DNA of 64,000 nucleotides from Sepiola atlantica (GCA_963556195.1 OY744517.1:87605714-87669713), one strand, 5' to 3'. Shown: positions 30,575 to 41,953, counted from the first letter of the stretch. Numbers and translations: made by a program. Notes: generated from the letters alone by a model not told the origin.

Positions 30575-30828
30575 TACGTACGTACACACGGATAACACAA
30601 CATCATGCCTGACCTTTCTGGATCTCTGGGTTGCCTTGACTAATGATGCTGAAATTCTACACACTTATAGAACCTATCAAAAAAAAATGTTGTGCAAAGT
30701 TTTAACTAATTTGGTTTATTGGGTTTTTTAGTTATGATTGCTCAAAGAAATGAGATTTCTAGCATAGGCCGTTCTTGAAGTCTATTAAGGGATAGAGCGC
30801 TCTCGCGCCTCCCTTGATTTGTCAGAAT
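30575..30828 (+). repeat. Dispersed repeat, copy 1 of a direct pair
   Basis: Over 90% identical by eye to 35846-36083 (shared TGACCTTTCTGGATCTCTGG and GGGATAGAGCGCTCTCGCGC). The end has a GC-rich partial palindrome, unlike the AT-rich surroundings. Class not recognised. Confidence 0.8.
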
Positions 30829-30999
30829 TGTACCCTACTAGACATAACCGTGATTCGTTGGTTGCAACCTCTACTACTAGTCATTCTACTATGATTTCAT
30901 TCGAAAATTCATAAACTGTGACATGTCTTTAAAGACATTCTTCTCGTTTACTTAGTCTATTTACTTCTATATTATCCTTATTATTATTATATAGAAGTA

Positions 31000-31260
31000 C
31001 TAGCAGGGCTACCCGGCATTGCCCGGGTCCATAAAAAATATAGAAGAGGTTAAAAAGTGTAACGTATTTATATTTACACTCCTATCGTTCTACTTCTTTC
31101 AATATGTTTCTTTATCTTTCTCTCTTTCTCCTCCACTCATCTTTCACCTCCACCCATTCCTCTTTCTAGTTTTAATGTAAGTCATTCACCTGAGCTTTCA
31201 GTTTTTAAGTTATTGCTCCTAAGCAACACCGAGTTTCTCCCCCCTTCCTAAAAATATAAT
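31000..31260 (-). mobile_element. Helitron 3' part, minus strand
   Basis: On the minus strand the end is ACCCGGGCAATGCCGGGTAG (6-bp stem ACCCGG/CCGGGT), then about 10 bases, then CTAG (31000-31003). The body extends to higher coordinates, and the far end is not determined. Confidence 0.6.
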
Positions 31261-31375
31261 GAAATATATATATATATATATAAAGAGCCGACTGTCTAGT
31301 CACACTGAAGAGCTGTGATGCAACAAAACAGTCTGTCTGTGGATGACTATATATATATATACATATATATATATA

Positions 31376-31514
31376 TGAATAATTTTTTATTCAAACATGT
31401 ACATAAAAAATTATTCATAATATAGCTCTATATTCTTATTGAGCACTTTTTTATAAGCCCGGTTTGATTCCCTTTAGATTTCTACCCTGTGGATTTTTAC
31501 CCTACCTGGATTAC

Positions 31515-31521
<7 letters not shown>
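31376..31521 (+). repeat. Dispersed repeat, relative of 28900 and 44810
   Basis: TATTGAGCACTTTTTTATAA, then TTTCTACCCTGTGGATTTTT and CCTGGATTACTATTTT, matches the second half of the 28746 repeat. Ends in (AT)n. Confidence 0.55.
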
Positions 31522-31569
<48 letters not shown>

Positions 31570-31572
<3 letters not shown>

Positions 31573-31640
31573 TTTGACCGGCAGTAATTAGTATCTCCTA
31601 CACTGAAGCATGAAAAACTGATGTCTGTAGGTAATAATAA
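31570..31640 (+). mobile_element. Decayed hammerhead-repeat tail
   Basis: CTTTGACCGGCAGTAATTAG matches the segment just before the ribozyme at 24850. Stem I is kept as CCTACA (31597-31602) with TGTAGG (31626-31631). CTGAAGC and GAAA stand where the core would be, but stem II is missing, so it cannot be an active hammerhead. Confidence 0.5.
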
Positions 31641-31677
31641 TAAATATTTATTTAAAAAATATATATATAGTAGAACA

Positions 31678-31763
31678 TTTTAAAAGGCTGTGGGCAATGC
31701 AAATTCCGGGTAAGATGTAAGCTGAACTTACCCGGAATTTGCATTGCCCACAGCCTTTTAAAA
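31678..31763. repeat. Perfect palindrome, 37-bp arms
   Basis: 31678-31714 and 31727-31763 are exact reverse complements around a 12-base centre (ATGTAAGCTGAA). Imperfect pairing extends about 20 bp further out (ATAGTAG / CTACTAT). One arm also occurs alone at 106-151. Confidence 0.95.
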
Positions 31764-31811
31764 ACATACTACTACTATTCCCAGCAATGCTTCAAGCAAA
31801 CTACCATTCTC

Positions 31812-31814
<3 letters not shown>

Positions 31815-31900
<86 letters not shown>

Positions 31901-31918
31901 TAGAGAGATAGAGAGAAG
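31815..31918. repeat. (TA)n(GA)n microsatellite
   Basis: TA array to about 31863, then GA array. Confidence 0.95.
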
Positions 31919-32074
31919 AGAATTTCTGTAAGAAGTCTTGAGTCAAAAAGCCCAATGTAAAAACAGAGCAATAATAGAAGTTAGAAAGAAATAACACAAG
32001 CCAACAATCCAGTCATTTCACGTTATAATCTATTTCTTTTCGCTAGACGAGAATCATCAGACGTGGTTGCAAAC

Positions 32075-32130
<56 letters not shown>

Positions 32131-32204
32131 GTCTCTCACCAACTTATTTCCGTTCGTACCAGTCGGTGATTCGACATCAACAATCAGTCCAACAGTGACT
32201 TTAT
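31919..32204. other. Unassigned stretch with (TC)n(TA)n tract
   Basis: Microsatellite at about 32075-32129. On the minus strand GTCTGATGATTCTCGTCTAG then CGAAAAG resembles 3' ends seen in Penelope-like repeats, without a pairing stem. Confidence 0.35.
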
Positions 32205-32412
32205 TCTGTTCAAACTCAGGGGGTCTACCCATCCAGGCTTTATCTTCTCTTTGAGAAAGGATAGTTTATCACTAATCACCTGAGGCGCCCCTACCAGGGA
32301 ATACCAATTGGGCTGCTCAGGCACTTTTGTAGCCCAGAGTGCTCTAATCCTAGTGCACTGGCTTCTCAACTTTACACTTGACCTTGTGTTTAACTTCGTG
32401 GAGAGGTAAATA
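32205..32412 (+). mobile_element. U2-SINE family body, headless
   Basis: GGGGGTCTACCCATCCAGGC, CACCTGAGGCGCCCCTACCA, GGGCTGCTCAGGCAC and tail GGAGAGGTAAATAAAA follow the body of the 14687 copy. The U2 head is absent (5' truncated or another subfamily). Confidence 0.65.
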
Positions 32413-32508
32413 AAAAAAAATGTCTCTTTCTCTCTTTCTCTTTCTCTCTCCATAATGTCTTAATATTTCATGTATATACACATGATATTATAAAGTAATA
32501 TAATGTAT

Positions 32509-32556
<48 letters not shown>

Positions 32557-33395
32557 GTATTAACTTCAACAGTGCTCAATACGTAATAAGTAAAGCTTAG
32601 TAGTAGTATGAAAATATATTTATGGCAAGTAAGCTACACAACGAAAGTCTTCAGCTATTTGAAACTAGTCTCCAGTCTTATCTCGTAACAGTATCTCTTG
32701 ATGCAATCATGTACACCGCTCTGGTAAATTAGTTGCAACTTCCTCCCAAAACTTTTCAGTCATCTGTGGCATGATATCTGTTGTACATATATCCAGCGAG
32801 AATAACGATTCGTACGTATGCAGCCCTACCCATCTCCTCTCTATTATGTGCACTTCGGGAGTTAAAGACAGGTGAGATGGCTTCTTGAGATAACTACTTC
32901 CGTCTAACATAGCACAGCTTTTGCTGAAATAATATACTCAACTATCGAGGCAGCCATGTTCACATCCCGAACCGCAACACTCGAAGGTGCATTCACACGC
33001 TTCACTTGCAGGGTTTCATTTTCTTTCTTCGCCTTTCCAAGAGTTGTTGCTGAATCAGGTTCTTATCTTATTCAAAAGAGTGTTGTTACTTACTTGTATT
33101 ACTGCACATTATAATAATGTAAAAAGTGCAGGATATGTTTATTGGTCATAAGACGATCCTCCCAGGCATTACTTCCTCCTTTTATGGAGAGGTATCGTAT
33201 CTGTTGTGTTTTTATGAGACCAATCTCCAAGACATTACCTCCTTTTTAGGGGTGGATACTGTACGTTAACAATAAATTATCACAATCGGTTTTTCATAGG
33301 AAAACTCAACACTTACATTATATACATTAGCAAAAAAGCTCTATTAATTTAATTAAACGTTTTGCAATTAGATACTTTGTATTTAACAGGCAGTC

Positions 33396-33480
<85 letters not shown>
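32413..33480. other. Unassigned stretch with (TA)n tracts
   Basis: TA arrays at about 32514-32553 and 33401-33477. Two diverged copies of TCCTCCCAGGCATTACTTCC (near 33156 and 33225) may be SINE relics. A minus-strand frame at 32707-32910 has no recognisable domain. Confidence 0.45.
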
Positions 33481-33481
<1 letters not shown>

Positions 33482-33660
33482 GAGTAAGGCTACCAACATT
33501 TGTAAAAAAATTTTTTCAACATTTATTTATTATTTTGTTATTTTATCATTTTATAATTTATATAACGTGTTTCAAGCGGTGGTCCGCTATCATCAGATAT
33601 GTAAATCCATTTGGATTTACATATTTCCAAATGGATTTACATATCTGATATAATTTGCAA
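33481..33660 (-). repeat. Penelope-like or hammerhead-like repeat end
   Basis: On the minus strand CTGATGA is followed by a stem AGCGG-ACCA-CCGCT and then GAAAC, upstream of an AT-rich tail ending GTTGGTAGCCTTACTCC. Just before CTGATGA lies an 18-bp perfect inverted repeat (ATATGTAAATCCATTTGG and its complement). The base pair next to the core would be U-U, so it departs from the hammerhead consensus. Class uncertain. Confidence 0.45.
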
Positions 33661-33899
33661 GTAGTAAATAAAGTTACTTGACATGAATACTGACCCACAA
33701 TATTATTGTACCTGATGTTATCAAAATAATATATCTATATATGAAATGGGAGGGTAGTTTTTTAATCCAAGGGTACATTAAAAAAAAAATCAGACATACC
33801 TTATAATACTCCCTATAACATCTACTAACAACAATCTCTCCGGTATTGTTCCTTCCTATAGAAATCCACTAAGATTTATGGACTCACAAACATTATCAT
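33661..33899. other. Unassigned stretch
   Basis: No gene or repeat recognised. Confidence 0.45.
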
Positions 33900-34225
33900 A
33901 TACCAGCTGTACATACCCAGCATTGTGTTGGATAATGGCCCTCTAAGGCCGGACGCATGTTGAAGTGGACGTATGTGGGGAGATCGTTTGGTTTGGCTTG
34001 CGCGATTTAATGCGGGTGAACCCGTACAACCGGGTGCAAAATAAAGCTGTTCTCACAGGCGCTAACAGGACCACCACATTGATGAGACCTCAGGTCAAGT
34101 GTCGGGGTGCACCTGCGCATAGGGATTCTGTGACGTCACGGGCTTTTGTGTGGGAAACGGAGTTTTCCCAGTCTGGGTTTTGGAAGCAAGCCGAACATAC
34201 TATTTCTCTATGTAGTCCGAAATGA
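33900..34225 (+). repeat. Dispersed GC-richer repeat with decayed Helitron-like end
   Basis: 33930-34225 is similar to the reverse complement of 61560-61880 (shared TTGGATAATGGCCCT, GCTGTTCTCACAG, TCTGTGACGTCAC, TTTTGTGTGGGAAAC). The left edge, CCAGCTGTACATACCCAGCA, resembles a minus-strand Helitron 3' end. Open frames over it are not conserved between copies. Confidence 0.6.
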
Positions 34226-34464
34226 GAAATGGGAATTTAATTCCCTAAGAGAATACAGGCATGAGATTTCTTCTTCACACCTCCTCGAATGGCTAAGGAC
34301 TTAAGCTAGGAATTAACTACGATAAAGTAGTAATTTGGTCTCTCCCTTAACGTTGGTGAAACATCTCTCAGATCGACGGTAGACTGACGCCTGAAATAAA
34401 CAAATCAAAATTTAAAAGATTGTTTGCCTGCCTTGAATTGTGGTATGAAGATTTTTGTTGTAGA

Positions 34465-34527
34465 CTACATCGAGACGACATCGAGACGGCATGGAGACGA
34501 CATCGAGACGGCATCGAGACGGCACCC
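34465..34527. repeat. 11-bp tandem repeat (GAGACGGCATC), about five copies
   Basis: GAGACGACATC, GAGACGGCATG and similar units in tandem. Confidence 0.9.
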
Positions 34528-34530
34528 CTC

Positions 34531-35845
34531 CGTGACGAGGAAGAAGAAAAGGTACGAGAATTAAAAACTATGTAATAATTGTTACTGCATGTTTTTTACC
34601 AACTTGACTGAAAGATACAATAACCTTTCAAACTGGATTCTGAAAATCCTATGCTTCCTCCCCCCCCCCAACAAAAAAAGCTTATGAAATAAAAATAAAT
34701 TGGTAAACTTTAAATGCCTCATCCGTGTTTCATTTAGTAAACATATCGATTTTCTTAAAGGATGTGGCGCAGGTGATGATGTATCGTCTTGGGGGTACCC
34801 CCCACACATACCCATGAACTCAAAAGGAAAGAAAGAAAAAATATACTTCATTATTTAACTAATCCGAAACCCATTTCACTCAAAGTAATTTAGATGACTA
34901 AAATATGAATTGATGTTCTAGCGTAAATATTTAAAAACCGCATGTCTGAAAAGACTGAACGATTAGAAAGTTATTTACACCGAAAAATTGTATAGCGGCT
35001 AAAACGTTACCAACAATTAGTTAAGTGTTTATAACCACATGGTTTCACAATCTGCGGCTCATTTGGTAAAGACGTAAGTTCAAGAATGCATATGATGATG
35101 ATTAAGTATTATTTTGTCAATGGAGCTGGTTTTGTTTAGCCATTTTGAAAAACAGAAAATAACTATCTGCCTATGGTAAAATGAAAGTAAAAAAAACGAA
35201 TGAAATAAAAGTGTGTTTATGAAATGTATGCTTGAAAATACTAAGCAAACAAAAAAGCTTTCAAAGGTAAATTTCACCATCCAAGGCTCATTCAGTAAAC
35301 CATAAATCTAAGAGAGAATGTGAATCTGTCATGACCATGTTCAATAAAGAGTGAGTGAAGTGTATTTTAGTCAATAAAAAGGGTTGTTAATAACTTGGTT
35401 TCTGTCGGCAAGCTATAAATATGAGCCCTCTTATATTTCTCTTGTCTGTCTTTTGAAAATATTGACATCTTAACCACAGTAGAAAAATAATAAAAACATT
35501 TTAAAGTAATTACATGATATAAAAGGTTGTCGTTTCATATTTATAAGAGTCCAAGATGGCAACTGTGGTTTGAAAGTCATTTTATATACTTCAAAATAAT
35601 TTACCCTTGTAGTATGTTATATTAACACAAGTGTAAGTGGAAGTCAAAATGGAAAATATTTGATCTAGTTTTATAGTAAATAACTAATTGTAAAAATAAA
35701 TAGTTTAATTGCAGAAATAGGTAGGGAAATATGTTAACTTTATTTTTTTAGGTGAAAAAGGGAAAATGTCTCCACTCTAAAAATATTCTTAGTCGGAATA
35801 AATATTTTCTGCAAAATAGGCTTATCTGAATCAAATATTAACATA
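34531..35845. other. Unassigned AT-rich stretch
   Basis: CCGAAACCCATTTCACTCAA near 34864 is similar to ACCAAAACTCATTTCACTCG near 42063 (Helitron-associated). No gene recognised. Confidence 0.45.
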
Positions 35846-36083
35846 CGTACACACAGATAGCATGATTTCATGATTGACCTTTCTGGATCTCTGGGTTGCC
35901 TTGACTAATGATGCTGAAATTCTACACACTTATAGAACCTATCAAATAAAAATGTTGTGCAAAGTTTTAACTAATTTGGTTTATTGGTTTTTGAGTTATG
36001 ATTGATCAAAAAAAATGAGATTTCCAGCATAGGCCATTCTTGAGTCTATTAAGGGATAGAGCGCTCTCGCGCCTCCCTTGATT
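35846..36083 (+). repeat. Dispersed repeat, copy 2 of a direct pair
   Basis: Partner of 30575-30828, same strand. Confidence 0.8.
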
Positions 36084-36456
36084 CGTTGACCTTACTGAAG
36101 AAAGCTTTCAACACAGTTTTCAGAGAAGTGCTATGGTAAGCAATGCAAAAGGTTTAGCATAAAGGAGTGGCTTGTCCCTCTTGTACAATGCATGTATATA
36201 CACTTTAGTAGTAAAGTGCGGGTGCTGACACTTCAGTGATAGCTTGAGTGTCAAGGTTAGAGATCACCAGGGCTCTCTCCTTATCTTTCTACTTTTTTAT
36301 CATAGTCTTAGAGGCACTGTCAAAAGAATTTCGGTTGCGCTGTCCATGGGAGTTACTCGAAACTGATAATTTGGTTATTATTGTCGTGTCGTTGGAATAG
36401 CTAAAAGATAGACTGAAAATATGGAAAAACGATCTGGAGGCCAAAGGTTTTTAAGT
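36084..36456. other. Unassigned stretch
   Basis: May be upstream sequence of the LINE fragment that follows. Nothing recognisable. Confidence 0.45.
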
Positions 36457-37243
36457 GATGATGTGTGGCTGTAGGCTACAATCCTTACAGGAATTTGGTC
36501 GATATCTTTGTTCTGTGTGCCCGAAAGGTGTTGGATACAATGTGATACAATGTAGCTTGTGTCTAGTGTGGGTCCACAAAAAATGTAGTGACCTGAAGGG
36601 TAAACTAGCTCTAAATCCCAGTTTCAAGTGGAGGGCAGGCCTGAGAAAAGCATGCACTATTGACGGTCGTCCCCACCAAGATATAGCACTCAATGACAAC
36701 ACGCTGGAGGTAGTAGACTCTTTCTTCTACCTAGGAGACATGCTGAGTGCAGGTGGTGGTATTTGTGAACTCAGTACAACCACAAGGGTGAAGGCAGCAT
36801 TGGGCGAAATTTCGTGAGCTGTTGCCTCTGATAACATAACAAGTTGTTCCCCTATATATACAGGTAAATTGTATAGGAGCTGTGTCAGGAGAATCATTTT
36901 ATATGGCAGTGAATGCTGGGTCATCACCCAGTTCTTTCAATGCAATGACAGATCCATGCTTAGATGGATCTGCAATGTGAAATCTGACCAAACCCAACAA
37001 TTTGCTGAAAGGTCTACATTGGCCCAGCATAGAGGTTGTCCTAAGTATGAATTAATTATGATATTACGGTCCTATGGAGCGCTCATCCTCCTGGGTAAAC
37101 CATTGCAGAAGTATGGATGTCTTGAATTGCAAGAAGGTAGGTGGGCCAAGGAAAACTTAGAAGCAATTGAACAAGACTGTACAGTATGGAATTTGGAGAC
37201 AGTTGACCTGCTGAAGCGTGAGGACTGGAGAGTGAGCTTGTGA
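36457..37243 (+). pseudogene. LINE ORF2 C-terminal half, RTE-like type
   Basis: Two open frames with a frameshift near 36810. The first has a zinc-binding segment CSVCPKGVGYNVIQCSLCLV with VHKKC, then VVDSFFYLGDMLSAGGG and TTRVKAALG. The second has YRSCVRRIILYGSECWVITQ, NDRSMLRWICNVKSDQ, and ends VWNLETVDLLKREDW. This is the region after the polymerase of an endonuclease-bearing LINE. The homologous part of a different subfamily is at 6730-7363. The polymerase itself is missing and the C-terminal RGRP-like part is deleted, so it is a dead 5'-truncated copy. Confidence 0.75.
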
Positions 37244-37291
37244 AATATAAAAACATCTGACCCCTGGACAAGAGAAAGTGACGTTAAATGA

Positions 37292-37292
<1 letters not shown>

Positions 37293-37342
<50 letters not shown>
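37293..37342. repeat. (GA)n microsatellite
   Basis: Uninterrupted GA array directly after the LINE fragment. Confidence 0.95.
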
Positions 37343-37347
<5 letters not shown>

Positions 37348-37958
37348 AAATACTTAGATGCATACACACCTACATAGCAGTCACGTCTGTGTGTTAAAAG
37401 AGCATACTATTTACTGATCTTAAATCCACTGCCTCCAGCAATTATTGCAATATTCGCAAAAATCTTTAATATGCAATCTATGATTAAAAAAATGTCATGA
37501 ATTGGAGCTGAATTAAAATTTCGATGGGAAATGAAACATTTTTTGTCTCTTTTTATGCAGACAATTGGCATTGCTATCTAAGGTACATTAGTTTTCAGTC
37601 TGCGAAAATATTTTAAAAAACTTGATTCGTCTACAAAAATGTCTCTTTTCCACTGCATGACGAAACATCTTTACTCTGACAGATAAACATTTTTTGATAA
37701 ACCATAAGTTGTCGTGAAGTATATTTTTAATATTGATATGACGTGTAAGGAGATTGTAAATATGAAAGGGATAGTTATTTTGTTGAAAATGTATTGATAA
37801 CATATAGATACATTATACAACTTTTAGATGATTTGCTTTGGGGGAAGTGAAAGTGCGTCGAAGTAAATAATGTGTGCTTCCATATTATAACTATACAGCC
37901 ATTTGATAGTTTAATGAACTCTTTTTAAGTAAACAATATGTATGTAACAAATCGTTAA

Positions 37959-37993
<35 letters not shown>

Positions 37994-38021
37994 CTCTCTA
38001 TATATACATATATATTATTTT

Positions 38022-38053
<32 letters not shown>

Positions 38054-38267
38054 TGCGCTACCACCATCATCATCGTCGACTCAAACCTATAACCGGCCTT
38101 AAAATCATGCTACATGCTTTTTAACCCTAGACTGATTTTGACACGTCCCATCACATGTGTCTTCCTTCCCTCCCATCCCCACTTCTTTACCCCTCCCTCT
38201 CTATCACCCACTTCTGTATCTATCCTAAATGATCTTATCTTATCCCATACCATTTTATTTCATTTTA

Positions 38268-38342
<75 letters not shown>

Positions 38343-38525
38343 TTACTCATATATCTATCTACTTATTATTTCTCTCTCTTTGATTTTATTTTATTCTATT
38401 TTATATTTTATATTAATATTTTGTTATTATTTTTGACATTATTATTTTTTTATTTTGATTCTTAACGGTCCCAACCACGTGACTTTCCAAATTTAAATTT
38501 TAAATTCCTTTTTTCTCCATTTCAT
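37343..38525. other. Unassigned stretch with microsatellites
   Basis: (AT)n at about 37962-38042 and (ATCT)n at 38279-38341. The frames that run through them are composition artefacts. No gene recognised. Confidence 0.6.
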
Positions 38526-38661
38526 TCTTTCCAAATATGATATAAGGTTAAAATCGGATTCTAACTCTGCCTGATGAGATCTCAGTTTATAACAGCTGTT
38601 GATCGATAACATCGACATGCCAGTGTCGCAGATTTTGTACATGTCTGTGTAAATAAAAATA

Positions 38662-38669
<8 letters not shown>
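38526..38669 (+). repeat. Dispersed repeat, copy B
   Basis: Nearly identical to 28746-28893, and again followed by (AT)n. Confidence 0.75.
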
Positions 38670-38692
<23 letters not shown>

Positions 38693-39458
38693 GCTATTTA
38701 TATATACATATATAGAGAGAGAGAGATAGATAGATAGATATGTATGTACGTGTATATGTTTATATATTTGTATATTCACGTTGAAACTAATGAACTGATC
38801 ACCATGAATGTTAGAACACAGATGTTAGTAAAACTTAAAACTTCAAAATTCAGATACCTCCGAATTTTGTGAAATTTTAACAATAGGTATTAGACATCAA
38901 TTAATAAATATAACCACATTTGGACCCCTTTATGTCTAGCAGCTGTGTTTCAAAATTCATAATCAGTTAATTAGTTTAGGAGTGAATCCTGTACAAACAA
39001 ATATATAAACATATACCCATAACTAACTTTAGTAATATGTTAAGAAGGCTGAGTTAAGAGTCGGATAAGTTGTAAGCTGGAAGGAACAAACATAATAAAT
39101 CGAAGTGGGGAGGACTTACTATTTATTTTTCTTTAAAATCTTACATAGCAGCAAGTGTGGTGTCGGCTGTTTGTGTGTTGTCCGGATTATGATTAAAAAT
39201 CATATATTTAATATTTCCGGAAAATTTTCCATTTGTCAAAAATAATAAACACCAAAGGAAAAATCTATCTGTGTAGATAATTCACCAAAAAGGCATCCAT
39301 TTTGGTCAGTTCTCTAGACAGACGGATTTTTTACAGCTTCATTCGTATGGTGTCTTATAGTAGTAGGAGTAGAGTTGAGGACATTTCATCAGAACCTCAA
39401 TCCCCATCAGCAGTCCCAAAGTCAGTAATATCATTAAGTATATGTCCCTTGTGTGATC

Positions 39459-39497
<39 letters not shown>

Positions 39498-40061
39498 CTC
39501 AATTTGTGCGTGTGTGATATCTGTGTGTTCTCTATAGAAAGAAAGGTTACAGAATCAACATAAACAATCTAAAAATGTATTCTCATGTAGAATTAACCGG
39601 GGAAAACAATGGAATTTTTTGCAAACCTTTAAGTGCACCCCTAAGGGAGCTATGAGGGCCGAACCTCCTTTAAAACTTCAAATATATCCAATTTTTATGA
39701 GATTTATATCATATGTATAACATTCTCCGGGGAAGACAATGAAAGTGGTTCCTGATCTCTACGTTATCCTCTATGTGCCGAAGATCTACGTGATCGTACC
39801 TCTGAGTGATCCATGGGGATAGAATCCCCTTAAAACTTCAAATACGTATATCCGATTTTTCTTATGAGTGTTATTTTAAAAGTCGACTTCACAAATATCT
39901 GAATTGTTTTGTTGGAAAAGTATTAGAGTTAAAACATCGAGTGTGCGGTTTCGATTAAAGTTATATGAAATGAAATAATATATTTTTATTTTTATTATAA
40001 TAAAATGTAAACGAAGAATTTTGGTATATTTAGTACGTAACGCCCCTGTCTACATGTCTGC
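38670..40061. other. Unassigned stretch with repeat pieces
   Basis: 39057-39105 is the reverse complement of the arm family at 79-105 (GTAAGCTGGAAGGAACAAAC). 39590-39850 holds two diverged direct copies of CCGGGGAAAACAATG...TTAAAACTTCAAATA. (AT)n at 39465-39494. No gene recognised. Confidence 0.5.
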
Positions 40062-40258
<197 letters not shown>

Positions 40259-40282
40259 AGATCTATCTATCTCTATATATAA

Positions 40283-40595
40283 TTAGCAGGACCCGTGTCC
40301 CGGCGTTGCCTGGAGAAAATATCAAATATTGATTGAATTTATCAATCGTTATTTTTAAAAATGTGTAAGATCCCATTCTTTTCTTTGTAAACTACTTTTC
40401 AATAGTGCCTCCGCGTAGCAAGATTACTACTAAAACTAATACTAATAACACTAATAATAATGAACATTTTTAAAATTAAATTATAAAAACTTATTTATCG
40501 GCTTCATATGAAAATGTTTAATTTTTAAAAATTAAAATGATGTAAATAACTTTTTCATTGGGTAAAAAAAACGCTTAATTTTTTTGTTTAAAATA
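40283..40595 (-). mobile_element. Helitron 3' part, minus strand, split by a mariner
   Basis: The minus-strand end CCAGGCAACGCCGGGACACG then GGTCCTGCTAATT is the same subfamily as 14509-14540. The final CTAG is changed to CTAA. The mariner at 40596-41953 inserted into its body. Sequence to the right (about 41956-42150) is probably the rest. Confidence 0.55.
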
Positions 40596-41953
40596 CAGGG
40601 TGACCCAAAAGAAAACGGGCCCCAAATCTAATTATGCCCCGTTTCTTAGTGGTTTGTCCGAATTAAATGAATTTTTGGGCATAACTAGTTTATTATATTC
40701 ACAACATCATATCAAAATACTAGAGTCTTTGGCCTTTTTTTCTCCGTTCTATAGTATGCGTTCTAGATTGACTCCTTTTAGCTCCGTGCATTTCTTGAAG
40801 CGTAGAACGAAGTTGTCCATGACGTTTTTACAGACTGAAGTGGGAATAGCTCTCATCTCCTCCCTGATGGCTTCCTTGAGTTCCGTGATGTTTCTGGGTT
40901 TCCCTGCGTACATTCTGTCCTTAAGATAGCCCCAAAAGAAATAGTCTGGGGGGCTTAGGTCCGGGCTGTGGGGTGGCCACTCAAAATTAGTCTTGAGACT
41001 GATCACTCGGCCTCCGAAGTTCTCTTTCAGCCAATCTCGGGACAGGTTTGAGGTGTGAGAACTTGCTCCGTCTTGCTGGAACCAGAACTTGCTAATGAGC
41101 GACGGGTAGAGGGTCTGGAGCTCACTCTTGAAGGTTTTAAGGACCTCCACATACCGCTCCTTGGTGACTGTCACTGCTGCGCCAGATTCTTCGATGAAGA
41201 TTGGTCCGATGATGCCTCTGACCGAGATTGCAGCCCACACCGTGCAATTAGGAGAGTGCAGGGGCTTGGTGGCTACTTCATTGGGTCTGGAGGACCCCCA
41301 GAAGACATTTGTCTTGAAGTTCACCTTTCCGTCAAGATGGAAGTGGGCCTTATCTGAGGTCCAAAGGAGGTTAAGGAAACCTGGTGTCTTCTCGATCTTA
41401 TCGAGCATTCTGACTGCCATAGCGGTCCTCTGCTTCTTGTCTGAGGCTGTAAGTGTCTGTATTATGTATGGGTAAGCCCTGATATCGTTCACCAGCACTC
41501 TCCTGCAAGTCTTACGGGAGATACCGAGGGACTGACTTCGCTTACGCACAGAGCATTTCGGACTCTCCTGGAGAGACTCTCTCACACTTTCGACCAGCTC
41601 GGCTGTCCGCTTCTTGGGACATGCCGAGTGGCTTGGACGGTTCACACTGGCAGCGTTGAAGTTCTTCACGGTCCCATACTTCTCGAAGTGGTCCACCCAG
41701 TTCTGAATTCTGCTTTTGGGTGGAGCCTTTTCACATCCGAACTGATGCATGAAACAGTCCTAGGTTTTCTTAAACGAGCCTGTCTTGTAGTAAAATTTAA
41801 CACAGTGTATTCTTTGTCCCAGCTCCCACTGATGTCTTGCTGTACTCACGGTCGTTGATTCTGCCATGTCTTGTAAAATAATGGCAATCGGTGAATAAAT
41901 AAAGGAGATATCACATAAAGTGTACACGGGGCCCTTTTTTTTTCGTCACCAAG
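40596..41953 (-). mobile_element. Tc1/mariner-type DNA transposon, DD41D
   Basis: 1358 bp between TA dinucleotides (40594-40595 and 41954-41955). The terminal inverted repeats are imperfect. The left end is CAGGGTGACCCAAAAGAAAA then CGGGCCCC. The right end read inward is CTTGGTGACGAAAAAAAAAG then GGCCCC. One transposase frame fills the interior on the minus strand. It is inserted in a Helitron-like repeat. Confidence 0.92.
40749..41867 (-). pseudogene. Mariner-family transposase with one nonsense codon
   Basis: 372 codons from the ATG at 41865-41867, interrupted only by TAG at codon 36 (41760-41762). The next ATG (41748-41750) gives 333 residues and loses the start of the N-terminal DNA-binding domain. 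In the 333-residue form the catalytic residues are Asp133 (WTSDKAHFHLDG), Asp227 (WFQQDGASSHTS) and Asp269 (PDLSPPDYFFWGYL), with 41 residues between the second and third. All three are present. A helix-turn-helix region (KSRIQNWVDHFEKYGTVKN) and the SLGISRKTCRRVL linker precede them. The enzyme would cut and paste the element at TA sites. DD41D groups known in the superfamily include the rosa/VS types; the exact group is an inference. Confidence 0.9.

Noticed and set aside
32040..32075. Hammerhead ribozyme on the minus strand (CTGATGA...GCGAAAA)
   Set aside because: The segment between the two words cannot form stem II.
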